From positions 4,836,001-4,900,000 of the forward strand of contig NZ_CP165734.1 in assembly GCF_041200145.1 (NCBI RefSeq): a stretch of 64,000 nt of DNA, written 5' to 3'. How positions within the stretch are numbered: position 1 is the first letter of the stretch; the number at the start of each line of letters is the position of its first letter. This document shows, piece after piece, positions 1-9,192 of the stretch. A model generated the notes under the pieces. That model ran no database searches. It saw only the letters and a program-made list of their open reading frames with translations, and was not told where the DNA came from. A program made the position numbers and the translations under genes. Source of the stretch: Bradyrhizobium sp. LLZ17 (GTDB taxonomy: Bacteria; Pseudomonadota; Alphaproteobacteria; Rhizobiales; Xanthobacteraceae).

Positions 1-415
1 GGCCAGTGACCCGGCCCCCCGCTACGATCAGCTCGTCGGCCTCGCCCTCAATCACCGAGAGACCTTCGGTGCCGCGGATCGCGGCCTGCATCGCCGCTGC
101 ATAGAGCTTGCGGTCGGCCTGGGCCCGCGGACCGCGGACGGCCGGGCCCTTACGGCGATTGAGGACGCGAAACTGGATGCCACCGGCGTCCGCCACTCGC
201 CCCATCAAACCATCCAGCGCATCGACCTCGCGCACCAGATGACCCTTGCCGAGACCGCCGATCGCCGGGTTGCAGGACATCGCACCGACCGTCGAAAAGC
301 GGTGCGTCACCAGGGCGGTGATCGCGCCCATCCGAGCGGCCGCAGCCGCGGCTTCGCAGCCGGCATGACCGCCCCCGATAACGATGACGTCGAAGCTCTC
401 GCGCTCTGTTCGCAT
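1..415 (-). CDS. mnmG: tRNA uridine-5-carboxymethylaminomethyl modification enzyme MnmG (GidA), 5' part
   Basis: The reverse strand encodes the first 138 residues; the gene runs off the left edge. The start is [20 protein letters not shown], the FAD-binding Rossmann fold with its GGGHAG motif, followed by the family signature [14 protein letters not shown]. With MnmE the enzyme makes the cmnm5U/nm5U modification at the tRNA wobble position, using FAD, glycine and methylene-tetrahydrofolate. It is transcribed away from the parS-bearing intergenic region. In related genomes rsmG, parA and parB follow downstream, outside this window. Identification is secure from the N-terminus alone. Confidence 0.95.
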   Translation of the reverse strand, partial: MRTERESFDVIVIGGGHAGCEAAAAAARMGAITALVTHRFSTVGAMSCNPAIGGLGKGHLVREVDALDGLMGRVADAGGIQFRVLNRRKGPAVRGPRAQADRKLYAAAMQAAIRGTEGLSVIEGEADELIVAGGRVTG

Positions 416-471
416 GGGCGACTTCTAACTCAGAGAGGAAAAAGCCGGAAGTGGAAACTCAGGCAGCCTGC

Positions 472-487
472 TGTTTCACGTGAAACC
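472..487. promoter_or_regulatory. parS: parS centromere site 1
   Basis: TGTTTCACGTGAAACc matches the universal bacterial parS palindrome TGTTTCACGTGAAACA at 15 of 16 positions. ParB binds such sites and spreads as a CTP-dependent clamp. It is the first of three sites between mnmG and mnmE. Confidence 0.93.
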
Positions 488-554
488 GGCTCAGGGCTTC
501 AAACACTTTCTGCCAAACAACCCCATGCACAGTAGCCAAGACGTAAAATCGTTG

Positions 555-570
555 CGTTTCACGTGAAACA
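555..570. promoter_or_regulatory. parS: parS centromere site 2
   Basis: cGTTTCACGTGAAACA matches the parS consensus at 15 of 16 positions. It starts 83 bp after the first site. Confidence 0.93.
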
Positions 571-590
571 CTCAGCCCTACGGGCAGGTT

Positions 591-606
591 TGTTTCACGT
601 GAAACA
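591..606. promoter_or_regulatory. parS: parS centromere site 3
   Basis: This is an exact copy of the 16-bp consensus TGTTTCACGTGAAACA, starting 36 bp after the second site and 45 bp before the mnmE stop codon. Confidence 0.95.
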
Positions 607-650
607 GCAAGAACTGGAACAAGAAATAGTTCTAGAATGAAGAACTAGAC

Positions 651-1982
651 CTACTTCCCTATACAGAACTTCTGGAAAATGGCCCCAAGAACGTCCTCGA
701 CGTCGACCCGGCCCAGCAGCCGGCCCAAGGCATAAGCGGCGGCGCGCAGCTCTTCGGCGGCGAGCTCCTCGCCCTCTTCTACAAGCGCCAGGCTTCGGCG
801 CAAGCTGTCGGACGCCTGGTGCAACAGATCGCGTTGCCGTGCCCGGGTCACCAAGGCGCCCTCGCTGGTTCCAAAGAATTCGGCTGCGAACCCGACCATG
901 GAATTGATCAGCTCCGGCAGTCCGTCGCCCCGGCTGGCCGAAATCGCGAAGGTCTTGTCCGCGCTCGGCCCGGCAGCCGAGACACCCTCCGCGAGGTCGA
1001 TCTTGTTACGGACGGTCCACACCGGTGCCGTCCCCGTCGTCCTTTCCTCCGCTGTTGCCTCAGGACTTGTCAGCCACAGCACGAGATCGGCATCCGCGGC
1101 GCGTGCCCTCGCCCGGCGCACGCCTTCCTGCTCGACCGGATCGTCGGTCTCGCGAATGCCGGCGGTGTCGATCACCGTGACCGGATAGCCTTCCAGATCA
1201 AGCTGCACCTCGATCACATCGCGTGTGGTGCCGGCGTGCGGCGAGACGATCGCGACGTCACGGCGCGCGAGCTGATTGATCAGCGTCGACTTGCCGACAT
1301 TCGGCGGCCCGGCGATCGCAACCACCAGGCCGTCCCGCAGACGTTCCGAATGTCCCTGTGCCGCAAGGACTTCTGCGATTTCATCCTGCAACGCCTTGAT
1401 CGCCTTTACCGCCGGCGCCCTCAGCTCGGCCGGCACATCGCCCTCGTCCGAGAAATCAATGCCGGCTTCGATCAGCGCGGAGGCCTCGATGATGCGCTCG
1501 CGCCAGTCGCGCGCGCGATTGCCCAGCAGCCCTTGCAACTGACGCAGCGCCTGGCGGCGCTGGCGGTCAGTGTCGGCGTGGATGAGATCGTCGAGGCCCT
1601 CGGCCTCGGTGAGATCGAGCTTGCCGTTCTCGAAGGCGCGCCGCGTGAATTCACCGGGTTCGGCCGCCCGCGTATTCGGAATTACGAAAATCGCGGCCAG
1701 GAGCGCCGCCAGCACCGCGCGTCCACCATGGACATGAAATTCGGCGATGTCCTCGCCGGTCGCGCTCGCGGGTCCCGGAAACCACAGCACGACCGAATCG
1801 TCGATCGGCCGGCCAGCCGCGTCTCGGAGCAGCCGCCGGCTCGCCTGTCTCGGCGCCGGCAGCCTCCCCGCCAGCACGCTCAACACTGGCCCGGCTTGCG
1901 GTCCCGAAACCCGAACGACCGCAATCGCGCTCGGCGGCCGGCCGGACGACAATGCAAAGATGGTCTGGTCTCGCGGATGCAT
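651..1982 (-). CDS. mnmE: tRNA modification GTPase MnmE (TrmE)
   Basis: The 443-residue protein matches the usual family length. The N-terminal folate-binding domain begins [14 protein letters not shown]. The G domain has the P-loop GPPNVGKST near residue 225 and the G3 motif DTAGIRET. The C-terminus FCIGK carries the cysteine needed for tRNA modification. MnmE partners MnmG in wobble-uridine modification. It lies just downstream of mnmG-facing parS sites and is transcribed towards mnmG. The upstream region contains a cluster of TGC-rich palindromes. No frameshift is seen. Confidence 0.97.
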   Translation of the reverse strand: MHPRDQTIFALSSGRPPSAIAVVRVSGPQAGPVLSVLAGRLPAPRQASRRLLRDAAGRPIDDSVVLWFPGPASATGEDIAEFHVHGGRAVLAALLAAIFVIPNTRAAEPGEFTRRAFENGKLDLTEAEGLDDLIHADTDRQRRQALRQLQGLLGNRARDWRERIIEASALIEAGIDFSDEGDVPAELRAPAVKAIKALQDEIAEVLAAQGHSERLRDGLVVAIAGPPNVGKSTLINQLARRDVAIVSPHAGTTRDVIEVQLDLEGYPVTVIDTAGIRETDDPVEQEGVRRARARAADADLVLWLTSPEATAEERTTGTAPVWTVRNKIDLAEGVSAAGPSADKTFAISASRGDGLPELINSMVGFAAEFFGTSEGALVTRARQRDLLHQASDSLRRSLALVEEGEELAAEELRAAAYALGRLLGRVDVEDVLGAIFQKFCIGK

Positions 1983-2047
1983 GGCCTATTTGTCCGGCTG
2001 TCCGCGAAAAGGCAAATTTCCGTTTCGGCGCGGCCATGCTGCTTCCC

Positions 2048-2242
2048 TTGCTGCAGGATGGACTGCAGCAAATGGCTTATATTGCGATGCAACACAAACG
2101 CAGCATTTTGCTGCAATAACTCGCCACGTCAGCCGGTCGCGTTCGATCGATTCTCAGCATTTAGTAGCAGAATCAAACGATTAGCTCGTCTAAAAACCTA
2201 CCCTCAATCCCGTCGACTATGCTGCGCTTTGCTGCAGCATAG
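2048..2242. promoter_or_regulatory. Cluster of TGC-rich palindromes upstream of mnmE
   Basis: Four inverted repeats share a TTGC/TGCTGC core: TTGCTGCAG-N6-CTGCAGCAA (2048-2071), TTGC-GAT-GCAA (2082-2092), TTGCTGCAA (2108-2116), and CTATGCTGC-N8-GCAGCATAG (2217-2242). They sit between the mnmE start and the rho 3' end, a 316-bp stretch with no convincing gene. The style resembles the TGC-rich operators bound by PhaR/AniA-type regulators of polyhydroxyalkanoate metabolism, but that assignment is only an inference. They may control mnmE or an unrecognised small RNA. Confidence 0.45.
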
Positions 2243-2250
2243 CCGCACAA

Positions 2251-2278
2251 AGAAAAAGGGCGCCCGAAAGCGCCCTCC
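2251..2278 (-). terminator. Rho-independent terminator after rho
   Basis: Read on the minus strand, GGGCGC and GCGCCC arms (plus strand 2258-2263 and 2270-2275) enclose a six-base loop and are followed by a run of T. It lies 20-40 bp beyond the rho stop codon. A factor-independent stop after the gene for the termination factor itself is sensible. Confidence 0.8.
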
Positions 2279-2298
2279 AATTCCTTGCTGCACCTGGC

Positions 2299-3564
2299 TC
2301 AGGTGTTCATCGAGTCGAAGAACTCGGAATTGCTCTTGGTCGAGCGCAGCTTGTCGAGCAGGAAGTCGATCCCGTCCATCGTTCCCATCGGGTTCAGGAT
2401 ACGCCGCAGCACGTACATCTTCTTGAGGACCTGCGGATCGGTGATGAGTTCTTCCTTGCGGGTGCCGGAGCGCGAGATGTCGATCGCCGGGAAGGTCCGC
2501 TTGTCCGAGACCTTGCGGTCCAGGATCAGCTCCGAATTACCGGTGCCCTTGAACTCTTCGAAGATGACTTCGTCCATGCGGCTGCCGGTATCGACCAGCG
2601 CGGTCGCGATGATGGTGAGCGAGCCGCCCTCCTCGATGTTGCGCGCGGCACCGAAGAAACGCTTCGGCCGCTGCAGCGCATTGGCATCGACACCGCCGGT
2701 CAGCACCTTGCCGGATGACGGCACCACGGTGTTGTAGGCACGGCCGAGACGCGTGATGGAGTCGAGCAGGATGACGACGTCGCGGCCATGCTCGACCAGG
2801 CGTTTTGCTTTTTCGATCACCATCTCGGCGACCTGGACGTGGCGGACCGCCGGTTCGTCAAAGGTCGAGGACACCACCTCGCCCTTCACCGAGCGCTGCA
2901 TGTCCGTGACTTCTTCCGGACGTTCGTCAATCAGCAGCACGATCAGGTAGCATTCGGGGTGATTGTGCGCGATCGAATGCGCGATGTTCTGCATCAGCAC
3001 GGTCTTGCCGGTGCGCGGCGGCGCCACGATCAGCGCGCGTTGGCCCTTTCCGATCGGCGCGACGATGTCGATCACCCTTGCAGAAAGGTCTTTTCGCGTC
3101 GGATCGTCGATCTCCATGCGGAAACGCTGGTTCGGAAACAGCGGCGTGAGGTTGTCGAAATTGACCTTGTGCTTGGCCTTTTCCGGATCCTCGAAATTGA
3201 GGGTGTTGACCTTGAGCAGCGCAAAATACCGTTCGCCTTCTTTCGGGCTACGGATGTGGCCTTCGATGGTGTCGCCGGTGCGCAGGCCAAAGCGGCGGAT
3301 CTGCGAGGGCGAAACGTAGATGTCGTCCGGGCCCGGCAGATAATTGGCGTCCGGCGAGCGCAGGAAGCCGAAGCCGTCGGACAGCACCTCGACGACGCCC
3401 TCACCGACGATGTCGGTTTCCGCGAGCGCAAGCTGCTTGAGGATGGCGAACAGCAGCTCCTGCTTACGCATAGTGCTGGCATTCTCGACCCCATTCTCTT
3501 CCGCGAACGAGACGAGCTCGGCCGGCGTCTTCGACTTGAGGTCCTGGAGTTTAATTTCCCGCAT
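2299..3564 (-). CDS. rho: Transcription termination factor Rho
   Basis: The 421-residue protein begins [17 protein letters not shown]; this ATG gives the standard Rho N-terminus although the frame stays open upstream. It has the N-terminal Rho helical domain, the cold-shock-like RNA-binding domain, Walker A APPRTGKT near residue 180, Walker [16 protein letters not shown] and the C-terminal GTRKEELI region. Rho is a hexameric RNA-dependent ATPase that releases nascent transcripts. It stands alone between mnmE and hemJ, and a hairpin terminator follows it. Confidence 0.97.
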   Translation of the reverse strand: MREIKLQDLKSKTPAELVSFAEENGVENASTMRKQELLFAILKQLALAETDIVGEGVVEVLSDGFGFLRSPDANYLPGPDDIYVSPSQIRRFGLRTGDTIEGHIRSPKEGERYFALLKVNTLNFEDPEKAKHKVNFDNLTPLFPNQRFRMEIDDPTRKDLSARVIDIVAPIGKGQRALIVAPPRTGKTVLMQNIAHSIAHNHPECYLIVLLIDERPEEVTDMQRSVKGEVVSSTFDEPAVRHVQVAEMVIEKAKRLVEHGRDVVILLDSITRLGRAYNTVVPSSGKVLTGGVDANALQRPKRFFGAARNIEEGGSLTIIATALVDTGSRMDEVIFEEFKGTGNSELILDRKVSDKRTFPAIDISRSGTRKEELITDPQVLKKMYVLRRILNPMGTMDGIDFLLDKLRSTKSNSEFFDSMNT

Positions 3565-3810
3565 TGGGGTGGTCCTGTGGGGTAACCTGGGGAGGGGTGC
3601 GAGGAGGCTCTGAGATGCGGACGCGAGAAGGTAAGGTCCGCAGGTCTGGCAAGGAGAGTGCCGGTGAGGCTTCAAACCTGATGCGGTGTCCGGCCTTCAA
3701 GAAGCTCAGACACAACCACATCCGCCTGCGTTGGGTGGGATAGCCTCAATATAGAAAATCGCTTCCCACTCCGCAAGCCGAAGCGCTGAGCGAACATCCA
3801 CGATCTTTGC

Positions 3811-4233
3811 CTAGAACGGCTTCACGATCACCATCACGACGATGAGAATCATCAGGACAGTCGGTACTTCGTTGATAATACGATAGAATTTCTGACTGCG
3901 GGGGCGCCGGTCGGCGGCGAAGTCTTTCAGCCAGCGCGAAAAAAAGCCGTGGACCGCCGACATCGCCAGGACCAGTGCCAATTTTACATGCAGCCAGCCG
4001 GATGCAAACCAATGGCCCGACCAGGCGAGGTAGAGCCCGGCGAGCCAGGTGACGATCATGGCCGGGTTGATGATCGCCTTGAACAGCCGGCGTTCCATGA
4101 TCTTGAACGTCTCCGACTGCTTCGAGCCTATCTCGGTCTCGCAGTGATAGACGAACAGCCGCGGCAGATAGAGCATGCCGGCCATCCAGGAGATGACGGC
4201 GATCACGTGCAGCGCCTTGATCCATACGTACAT
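3811..4233 (-). CDS. hemJ: Protoporphyrinogen IX oxidase HemJ-type membrane protein
   Basis: The 140-residue integral membrane protein starts MYVWIKALHVIAVISW, placed after an AAGAAGG-type ribosome site. It has four predicted membrane segments. A histidine early in helix 1 (KALHV) and the motif ARLPRLFVYH-like MLYLPRLFVYH are typical of the HemJ family, which oxidises protoporphyrinogen IX in haem synthesis in bacteria lacking HemG/HemY. In alphaproteobacteria haem genes often flank rho and the origin, which fits the position. It is divergent from ppsR. Confidence 0.88.
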   Translation of the reverse strand: MYVWIKALHVIAVISWMAGMLYLPRLFVYHCETEIGSKQSETFKIMERRLFKAIINPAMIVTWLAGLYLAWSGHWFASGWLHVKLALVLAMSAVHGFFSRWLKDFAADRRPRSQKFYRIINEVPTVLMILIVVMVIVKPF

Positions 4234-4756
4234 GCCGGAAAGCCTTCTTCGGTATTTTTTGACGGGTTTTCTTGCGCGAAGGAGATCCACTTAGCTCGAA
4301 AACACTCCGGTCTCACCAATCGGTGGATGGAACGCAATCGGTAAGAATTCATTCATAAATGCGGGTGCACACACATATCCGCGGTCTCGGCTCTCCTCTA
4401 CCTAAAACTTTTAGAATCTTAAGGTTTGAGTCTGTGTGACCGTGAATAGGACTCACACAACGCCTTCCGCCCGTTCACCGGCGCTTGTTCACATCCATCA
4501 ACATGTCCTGCGATGATCCCGGCTGACTGGATAAGTCATCCGGCCTCAAGGGCTTGCGCGCGGCGCTCGGCAGCTTATCAAGAGGGTTGTCCGCACAATC
4601 CCATTTTCGCGTTGGGCGGCCACCGAACTTGTTCAGACCGGCAGTGGTGTGAACAAAATTGGCACTTGTCCCGCCCTTGGTGTCGCGCAACCCTTTCCAA
4701 GGGGTTAAGGTCCACAGAAATCCACAAACCACACCGCCTTCATACAAAGAGCTTTT
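4234..4756. other. oriC: Probable chromosome replication origin (oriC)
   Basis: This 523-bp gene-free region separates a haem-synthesis gene from ppsR-maf-coaE-dnaQ, the gene order that flanks the Caulobacter origin. An A+T-rich patch is at about 4400-4430. Three GANTC (CcrM) sites occur in 41 bp (4414-4418, 4428-4432, 4450-4454). Near the ppsR start, TCCACA words resembling DnaA boxes (TTATCCACA) lie in tandem, with other TGTTCACA-like words nearby. No perfect DnaA box was found. parS lies within 4 kb. The call rests on context plus motif content. Confidence 0.7.
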
Positions 4757-5596
4757 GTGCCGACCTCGAACAATTATTTTCATCTGCACCTCGTCTCCGA
4801 CTCCACCGGTGAGACGCTGATCACCGTGGCCCGCGCGGTCGCCGCGCAATATGCCAACGTGACCCCGGTCGAGCATGTCTATCCGCTGGTGCGCAGCCAG
4901 AAGCAGCTCGATCGTGTCCTCGACGAGATCGAGGAAGCGCCGGGGATCGTGCTGTTCACGCTGCTGGAAAAGGACCTGGTCGCGCGGCTCGAGGACAAGT
5001 GCAAGGGAATCAACGTTCCGAGCCTGTCGATCATCGGGCCGGTGATGCAATTGTTCGAGGCTTATCTCGGGGCTGCCACGACCGGCCGCGTCGGCGCCCA
5101 GCACGTCCTCAACGCCGAATATTTCAAGCGTATCGATGCGCTGAACTACACCATGATCCATGACGACGGTCAGCATGTCGAGGGGCTCGAAGACGCGGAT
5201 GTCGTGCTCGTCGGTGTCTCCCGCACCTCGAAGACGCCAACGTCGATCTATCTCGCCAACCGCGGCATTCGCACGGCCAATGTGCCGCTGGTGCCGGGCA
5301 TTCCCGTGCCGGCGCAGTTGGAGACGCTGACCAGGCCGCTGGTCGTCAGCCTGCATGCGACGCCGGAGCGCCTGATCCAGGTCCGCCAGAATCGCCTGCT
5401 CTCGATGGGCGCCGATTCCAGCAGCGACACCTATACCGACAGGCAAGCCGTCGCCGAGGAGGTCGCGTTTGCGCGCAAGCTGAGTGCCAAGCACGATTGG
5501 CCGCTGCTGGACGTCACGCGGCGCTCGATCGAGGAAACCGCCGCGGCGATCATGAAGCTCTACAGCGATCGCCAACGCAACCGGCCATCGGACTAG
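4757..5596 (+). CDS. ppsR: Pyruvate, phosphate dikinase regulatory protein (PPSR, DUF299)
   Basis: The 279-residue protein starts at GTG with [20 protein letters not shown], the typical DUF299 opening. The nucleotide-binding motif [11 protein letters not shown] lies at about 153-163. Family members act both as ADP-dependent kinase and as Pi-dependent pyrophosphorylase on a threonine of pyruvate phosphate dikinase or PEP synthase, switching gluconeogenic flux. It is the first gene of a plus-strand run (ppsR-maf-coaE-dnaQ) reading away from the presumed origin, and ends 8 bp before maf. Confidence 0.93.
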   Translation: MPTSNNYFHLHLVSDSTGETLITVARAVAAQYANVTPVEHVYPLVRSQKQLDRVLDEIEEAPGIVLFTLLEKDLVARLEDKCKGINVPSLSIIGPVMQLFEAYLGAATTGRVGAQHVLNAEYFKRIDALNYTMIHDDGQHVEGLEDADVVLVGVSRTSKTPTSIYLANRGIRTANVPLVPGIPVPAQLETLTRPLVVSLHATPERLIQVRQNRLLSMGADSSSDTYTDRQAVAEEVAFARKLSAKHDWPLLDVTRRSIEETAAAIMKLYSDRQRNRPSD

Positions 5597-5604
5597 TTTC
5601 GCCC

Positions 5605-6213
5605 ATGAGTCTCTGGCGCGGCGAAACTCCGTTGATCCTGGCCTCGCAAAGCAGCGCGCGAAAAATGTTGCTGGCCAACGCCGGGTTGGAGTTCAAGGCG
5701 ATCACGGCAGACATCGACGAGCGCAGCATTCAGGCTGCTTCAAAGCTGTCGAATCCGCGCGAGATCGCCCTGCTGCTGGCCCGCGAAAAGGCCAAGGCCA
5801 TCTCGGCACATCATCCCGGAAGCTACGTGATCGGTGCCGATCAGACGCTGGCGCTTGGCGAGCATCTCTTCAACAAGCCCGCGGGCCGTCCCCAGGCGAT
5901 GGCGCAACTGCGCGATCTCGCCGGGCAGACACATGAACTGAATTCCGCGGTAAGTGTAGTGCGCGACGGCAAGATCGTTTTTGAGGATGTCTCGGTGGCG
6001 CGCATGACCATGCGGCAGATGACCGAGGCGGAGCTTTCAGCCTATCTCGACGCGGCCGGCGATGCCGTGACGTCAAGCGTCGGCGCCTACCAGCTCGAGG
6101 GCCTGGGCATCCATTTGTTCGAACGTGTGGAAGGCGACCATTTCACCGTCCTCGGCCTGCCGCTGCTGCCGCTGCTTGCGTTCCTGCGGCGCGAGCGGCT
6201 AGTTGCGGTGTGA
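5605..6213 (+). CDS. maf: Maf family nucleoside triphosphate pyrophosphatase
   Basis: The 202-residue protein starts MSLWRGETPLILASQSSARK. The early S-x-S-x-R motif and the GADQTLAL motif mark the Maf/YhdE/YceF fold, which hydrolyses non-canonical or pyrimidine nucleoside triphosphates to monophosphates. The ATG 8 bp after the ppsR stop was preferred over an upstream in-frame start that overlaps ppsR. In Caulobacter aroE lies between maf and coaE; here it is absent and coaE follows after 21 bp. Confidence 0.93.
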   Translation: MSLWRGETPLILASQSSARKMLLANAGLEFKAITADIDERSIQAASKLSNPREIALLLAREKAKAISAHHPGSYVIGADQTLALGEHLFNKPAGRPQAMAQLRDLAGQTHELNSAVSVVRDGKIVFEDVSVARMTMRQMTEAELSAYLDAAGDAVTSSVGAYQLEGLGIHLFERVEGDHFTVLGLPLLPLLAFLRRERLVAV

Positions 6214-6234
6214 TGGCGAGGATGGCGTGAGCTG

Positions 6235-6834
6235 ATGCGGATCCTGGGACTGACCGGTTCGATCGGGATGGGCAAATCCACCACCGCGAAATTGTTCGCG
6301 GAGGCCGGCGTCCCCGTTTACGACGCCGATGCCGCGGTCCATCAACTCTATGAGGGGGAGGCTGCGCCGGCGATCGAGGCCGCTTTCCCCGGAACAACGT
6401 CCGAGGGCAAGGTCGATCGAACCAAGCTGTCGGCGCGCGTCGTGCACGATCCCGCTGCCATCAAGCAGCTCGAGCAGATCGTCCATCCCATGCTCGGTGC
6501 ATCCCGGCAGAAATTCTTTGCCGATGCGGAAGCGGCCCACGCGCCGGTCGTGGTGCTGGACATCCCGTTGCTGTTCGAGACCGGTGGCGAGAAGCGGGTC
6601 GATGCCGTCGTCGTGGTGTCGACCTCTGCGGAACTCCAGCGCGAGCGCGTGCTGGCGCGCGGCACCATGGACGCGGCGAAACTCGACGCCATCATCGCCA
6701 AGCAGATGCCTGACGCCGAAAAACGCAAGCGCGCCGATTTCGTGGTGGATACGTCGCACGGACTGGAGCCGGTGCGTGCTCAAATCGCGCACATTCTGGC
6801 CGAGGTCGCTAAGATGCCGCAGCGGCGAGCCTGA
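6235..6834 (+). CDS. coaE: Dephospho-CoA kinase
   Basis: The 199-residue protein opens [20 protein letters not shown] with the P-loop GSIGMGKST. It also has the acceptor-site region [12 protein letters not shown] and the [15 protein letters not shown] motif [14 protein letters not shown]. It catalyses the last step of coenzyme A synthesis, phosphorylating the ribose 3'-hydroxyl. Length and spacing are normal. coaA, for the first committed step of the same pathway, lies 13 kb away in this window. Confidence 0.95.
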   Translation: MRILGLTGSIGMGKSTTAKLFAEAGVPVYDADAAVHQLYEGEAAPAIEAAFPGTTSEGKVDRTKLSARVVHDPAAIKQLEQIVHPMLGASRQKFFADAEAAHAPVVVLDIPLLFETGGEKRVDAVVVVSTSAELQRERVLARGTMDAAKLDAIIAKQMPDAEKRKRADFVVDTSHGLEPVRAQIAHILAEVAKMPQRRA

Positions 6835-6861
6835 TTCGCCGTCTCACCCCGGCCCATTCTG

Positions 6862-7587
6862 ATGCGCGAAATCGTTCTCGACACCGAAACCACCGGCCTC
6901 GATCCCCTGCGCGGCGATCGCCTGGTCGAAATCGGCTGCGTCGAGATCTATAATCGCATGCCGACCGGCCAGAGCTTCCATGTCTACATCAATCCGGAAA
7001 GGGACATGCCGGCGGAAGCGTTCGCCGTGCACGGGCTGTCGGCCGAATTTCTGGCGACCAAGCCGCTGTTCCACGAGATCGTCGACGAGTTTCTGGAGTT
7101 CATCGGCGATGCGCCGCTGGTGATCCACAACGCCTCGTTCGACATCAGCTTCATCAATGCCGAGCTCGACCGCATCAAGCGCGCGGCTGTCCCGCGCGAG
7201 CGGCTGGTCGACACGCTGCTGCTGGCGCGGCGCAAGCATCCCGGTGTGTCCAACCGGCTCGACGATCTCTGCTCGCGTTATGCCATCGACAATTCACACC
7301 GCACCAAGCATGGCGCGTTGCTCGACGCCGAGCTGCTCGCCGAGGTCTATATCGATCTGATCGGGGCGCGGCAGTCGCAGTTGATCCTGGCGTCGGACGC
7401 CAAGGAGATTCGCGTCAATGCAGCCGGCGACGCGCCGCGGCGGCAGCGGCTGGTGCCGCTTGCGCCGCGCGTGACAGACGCCGAGCGCGAGGCCCACCGG
7501 GCCTTCATCGCCACGCTCGGCGACAAGGCGATCTGGAGCGAGTACCTCGCCGCTCCAGCCGCCGTCAGTCCGGCCGCTCAGGCCTGA
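6862..7587 (+). CDS. dnaQ: DNA polymerase III epsilon subunit, 3'-5' exonuclease
   Basis: The 241-residue protein has the three exonuclease motifs of the DEDDh superfamily: Exo[10 protein letters not shown] at the N-terminus, Exo[13 protein letters not shown] near residue 92, and Exo[17 protein letters not shown] with the catalytic histidine and aspartate. It supplies proofreading to the replicative polymerase. It closes the origin-proximal run. Its stop codon lies inside a 10-bp palindrome that also encodes the end of convergent secB. Confidence 0.95.
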   Translation: MREIVLDTETTGLDPLRGDRLVEIGCVEIYNRMPTGQSFHVYINPERDMPAEAFAVHGLSAEFLATKPLFHEIVDEFLEFIGDAPLVIHNASFDISFINAELDRIKRAAVPRERLVDTLLLARRKHPGVSNRLDDLCSRYAIDNSHRTKHGALLDAELLAEVYIDLIGARQSQLILASDAKEIRVNAAGDAPRRQRLVPLAPRVTDAEREAHRAFIATLGDKAIWSEYLAAPAAVSPAAQA

Positions 7588-8060
7588 CCGCTCGGCTGAG
7601 CGGCCATTTGCCGCTCCATGTTCTGACGATAGAGACCGACGAAATCGACCGGATCCAGCATCAGCGGCGGGAACCCGCCATCGCGCACGGCGGTGGCGAT
7701 GATCTCGCGGGCGAACGGGAACAGCAGCCGCGGGCATTCGATCATGACCAGCGGGTGCAGGTTCTCCTTCGGCACGTTGGCGATCCGGAACACGCCGGCA
7801 TAGGCGAGCTCGAACGAGAACATCACCTTGCCCGCGGTCTCGGCCTTGCCCTCGACCGACAGCGTTACCTCGAACTCCTGTTCGCTGAGGTTGTTGGCGT
7901 TGACGTTGATCTGGATGTTGATCTGGGGCTGCTGGCTCTGCTGCTGCAGCGAGCTCGGCGCGTTCGGATTTTCGAACGAGAGGTCCTTGGTATATTGCGC
8001 CAGCACGTTGAGCTGGGGTGCCTGGGCCGCCTCGGGAGGGGTGCCGTTGCCGTTGGTCAT
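7578..8060 (-). CDS. secB: Protein-export chaperone SecB
   Basis: The 160-residue protein starts [20 protein letters not shown] and contains the SecB core, including [13 protein letters not shown] and the C-terminal signature [27 protein letters not shown]. SecB tetramers hold preproteins unfolded for SecA. The gene converges on dnaQ and overlaps it by 10 bp. Divergent transcription from the Tim44-like gene leaves a 408-bp promoter region in which no further gene was seen. Confidence 0.95.
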   Translation of the reverse strand: MTNGNGTPPEAAQAPQLNVLAQYTKDLSFENPNAPSSLQQQSQQPQINIQINVNANNLSEQEFEVTLSVEGKAETAGKVMFSFELAYAGVFRIANVPKENLHPLVMIECPRLLFPFAREIIATAVRDGGFPPLMLDPVDFVGLYRQNMERQMAAQPSGQA

Positions 8061-8468
8061 CAGAGTGTCTCCTTACCCGATTAGGGCTGAATTTCGCGGC
8101 GGTTGGCTAACATAGTGCTGCCTCGTTCCACAAGGACGAACGGCTCCGGATGAAGGATCCCGGCTGCGCCGACCAGTGCGACGTCTCCGCCCCAGATGCG
8201 AAATCGTACTTAAACGATTGAAGATGCGCGATTTCCGGGCATGATCCGGGTTTCCCCTCAAGCATAAAACGCGCTACACTTCGGACTGTGCCAAAAGGCG
8301 CCATTGGCCGGGCCAGATTTCGTGCCTACATCCGGCGGACGTGACGCGCGGGCCGAAAGCTGGCCTAAAATGGTGATGTAGTCTTGCCGTTCCCCCGGGG
8401 AACGGTCTACTGGCCGGACGGATTTTTCCGGCAGCGACCTCCTGAAAAGACCAGAAAGCGAATACGAC
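8061..8468. other. Divergent intergenic region, no gene seen
   Basis: This 408-bp stretch lies between the starts of secB (minus) and the Tim44-like gene (plus) and must hold both promoters. Short frames here have no ribosome site or recognisable product. No tRNA, riboswitch or strong hairpin was recognised. Confidence 0.5.
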
Positions 8469-9173
8469 GTGGACATCTACACCATCATCTTCCTGGCGCT
8501 GGCGGTCTTTATCTTCCTGCGGCTGCGCAGTGTCCTCGGGCAGCGGACCGGTAGCGAGCGGCCGCCGTTCGACCGCACCGCCCGCAATGCGCTTGGGGGT
8601 GCCCAGGACAAGAACGTCGTGACCATGCCCGGCAAGGTGATCGATCAGGCTCCGCTGGCGCCGACGGCCGAGCCGACCCCGCCCTCCGACCGCTGGAAGG
8701 GCCTCACCGAGCCCGGCACCGCGCTGGCGCTGGGCCTGGACGCCATCGCCGAGAAGGAGTCCGCGTTCGATCCCCGCCACTTCCTGTCAGGCGCCCGTGG
8801 CGCCTATGAGATGATCGTGTTGGCGTTCGCCAATGGCGACCGTCGCGCGCTGCGCGACCTGCTGTCCTCGGAGGTCTATGAGAGCTTCGATGCCGTGATC
8901 AAGGAACGCGAGAAGAACGAGCAGAAGACCGAAACGCGTTTCGTCTCGATCGACAAGGCCGAACTGGTCGGCGCCGAGTTGCGCGACCGCACCGCCCAGC
9001 TCACCGTGCGCTTCGTCTCGCAGATGATCTCGGCCACCCGCGATAAGAGCGGCAACATCGTCGACGGCAGCGCCGATTCGGTCGCTGACATCACCGATAT
9101 CTGGACTTTCGCCCGCGACATCACCTCTCGCGATCCGAACTGGAAGCTGGTTGGCACCGGAAGCCCGAATTAA
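8469..9173 (+). CDS. Tim44-like domain inner-membrane protein
   Basis: The 234-residue protein starts at GTG with one N-terminal membrane helix (about residues 3-18), then a Ser/Pro-rich linker and a C-terminal Tim44-like/NTF2-fold domain from about residue 90 (FLSGARGAYEMIVLAFANGD, DLLSSEVYESF). The domain is shared with mitochondrial Tim44; the alphaproteobacterial relative has been called TimA. An inner-membrane protein-quality or export role is inferred. It is often next to secB and mltA, as here, and its 3' end is nearly contiguous with mltA. Confidence 0.85.
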   Translation: MDIYTIIFLALAVFIFLRLRSVLGQRTGSERPPFDRTARNALGGAQDKNVVTMPGKVIDQAPLAPTAEPTPPSDRWKGLTEPGTALALGLDAIAEKESAFDPRHFLSGARGAYEMIVLAFANGDRRALRDLLSSEVYESFDAVIKEREKNEQKTETRFVSIDKAELVGAELRDRTAQLTVRFVSQMISATRDKSGNIVDGSADSVADITDIWTFARDITSRDPNWKLVGTGSPN

Positions 9174-9192
9174 GCTCGTCCTCAGGAACGCT

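Noticed and set aside
819..2426. 535-residue plus-strand open frame opposite mnmE and rho
   Set aside because: It is antisense to two clearly conserved genes, has a composition typical of high-G+C shadow frames and has no recognisable domain.
4655..4685. Sigma-54 promoter resembling TGGCAC in the hemJ/ppsR region
   Set aside because: The -12 element at the required spacing reads CCGC rather than TTGC.
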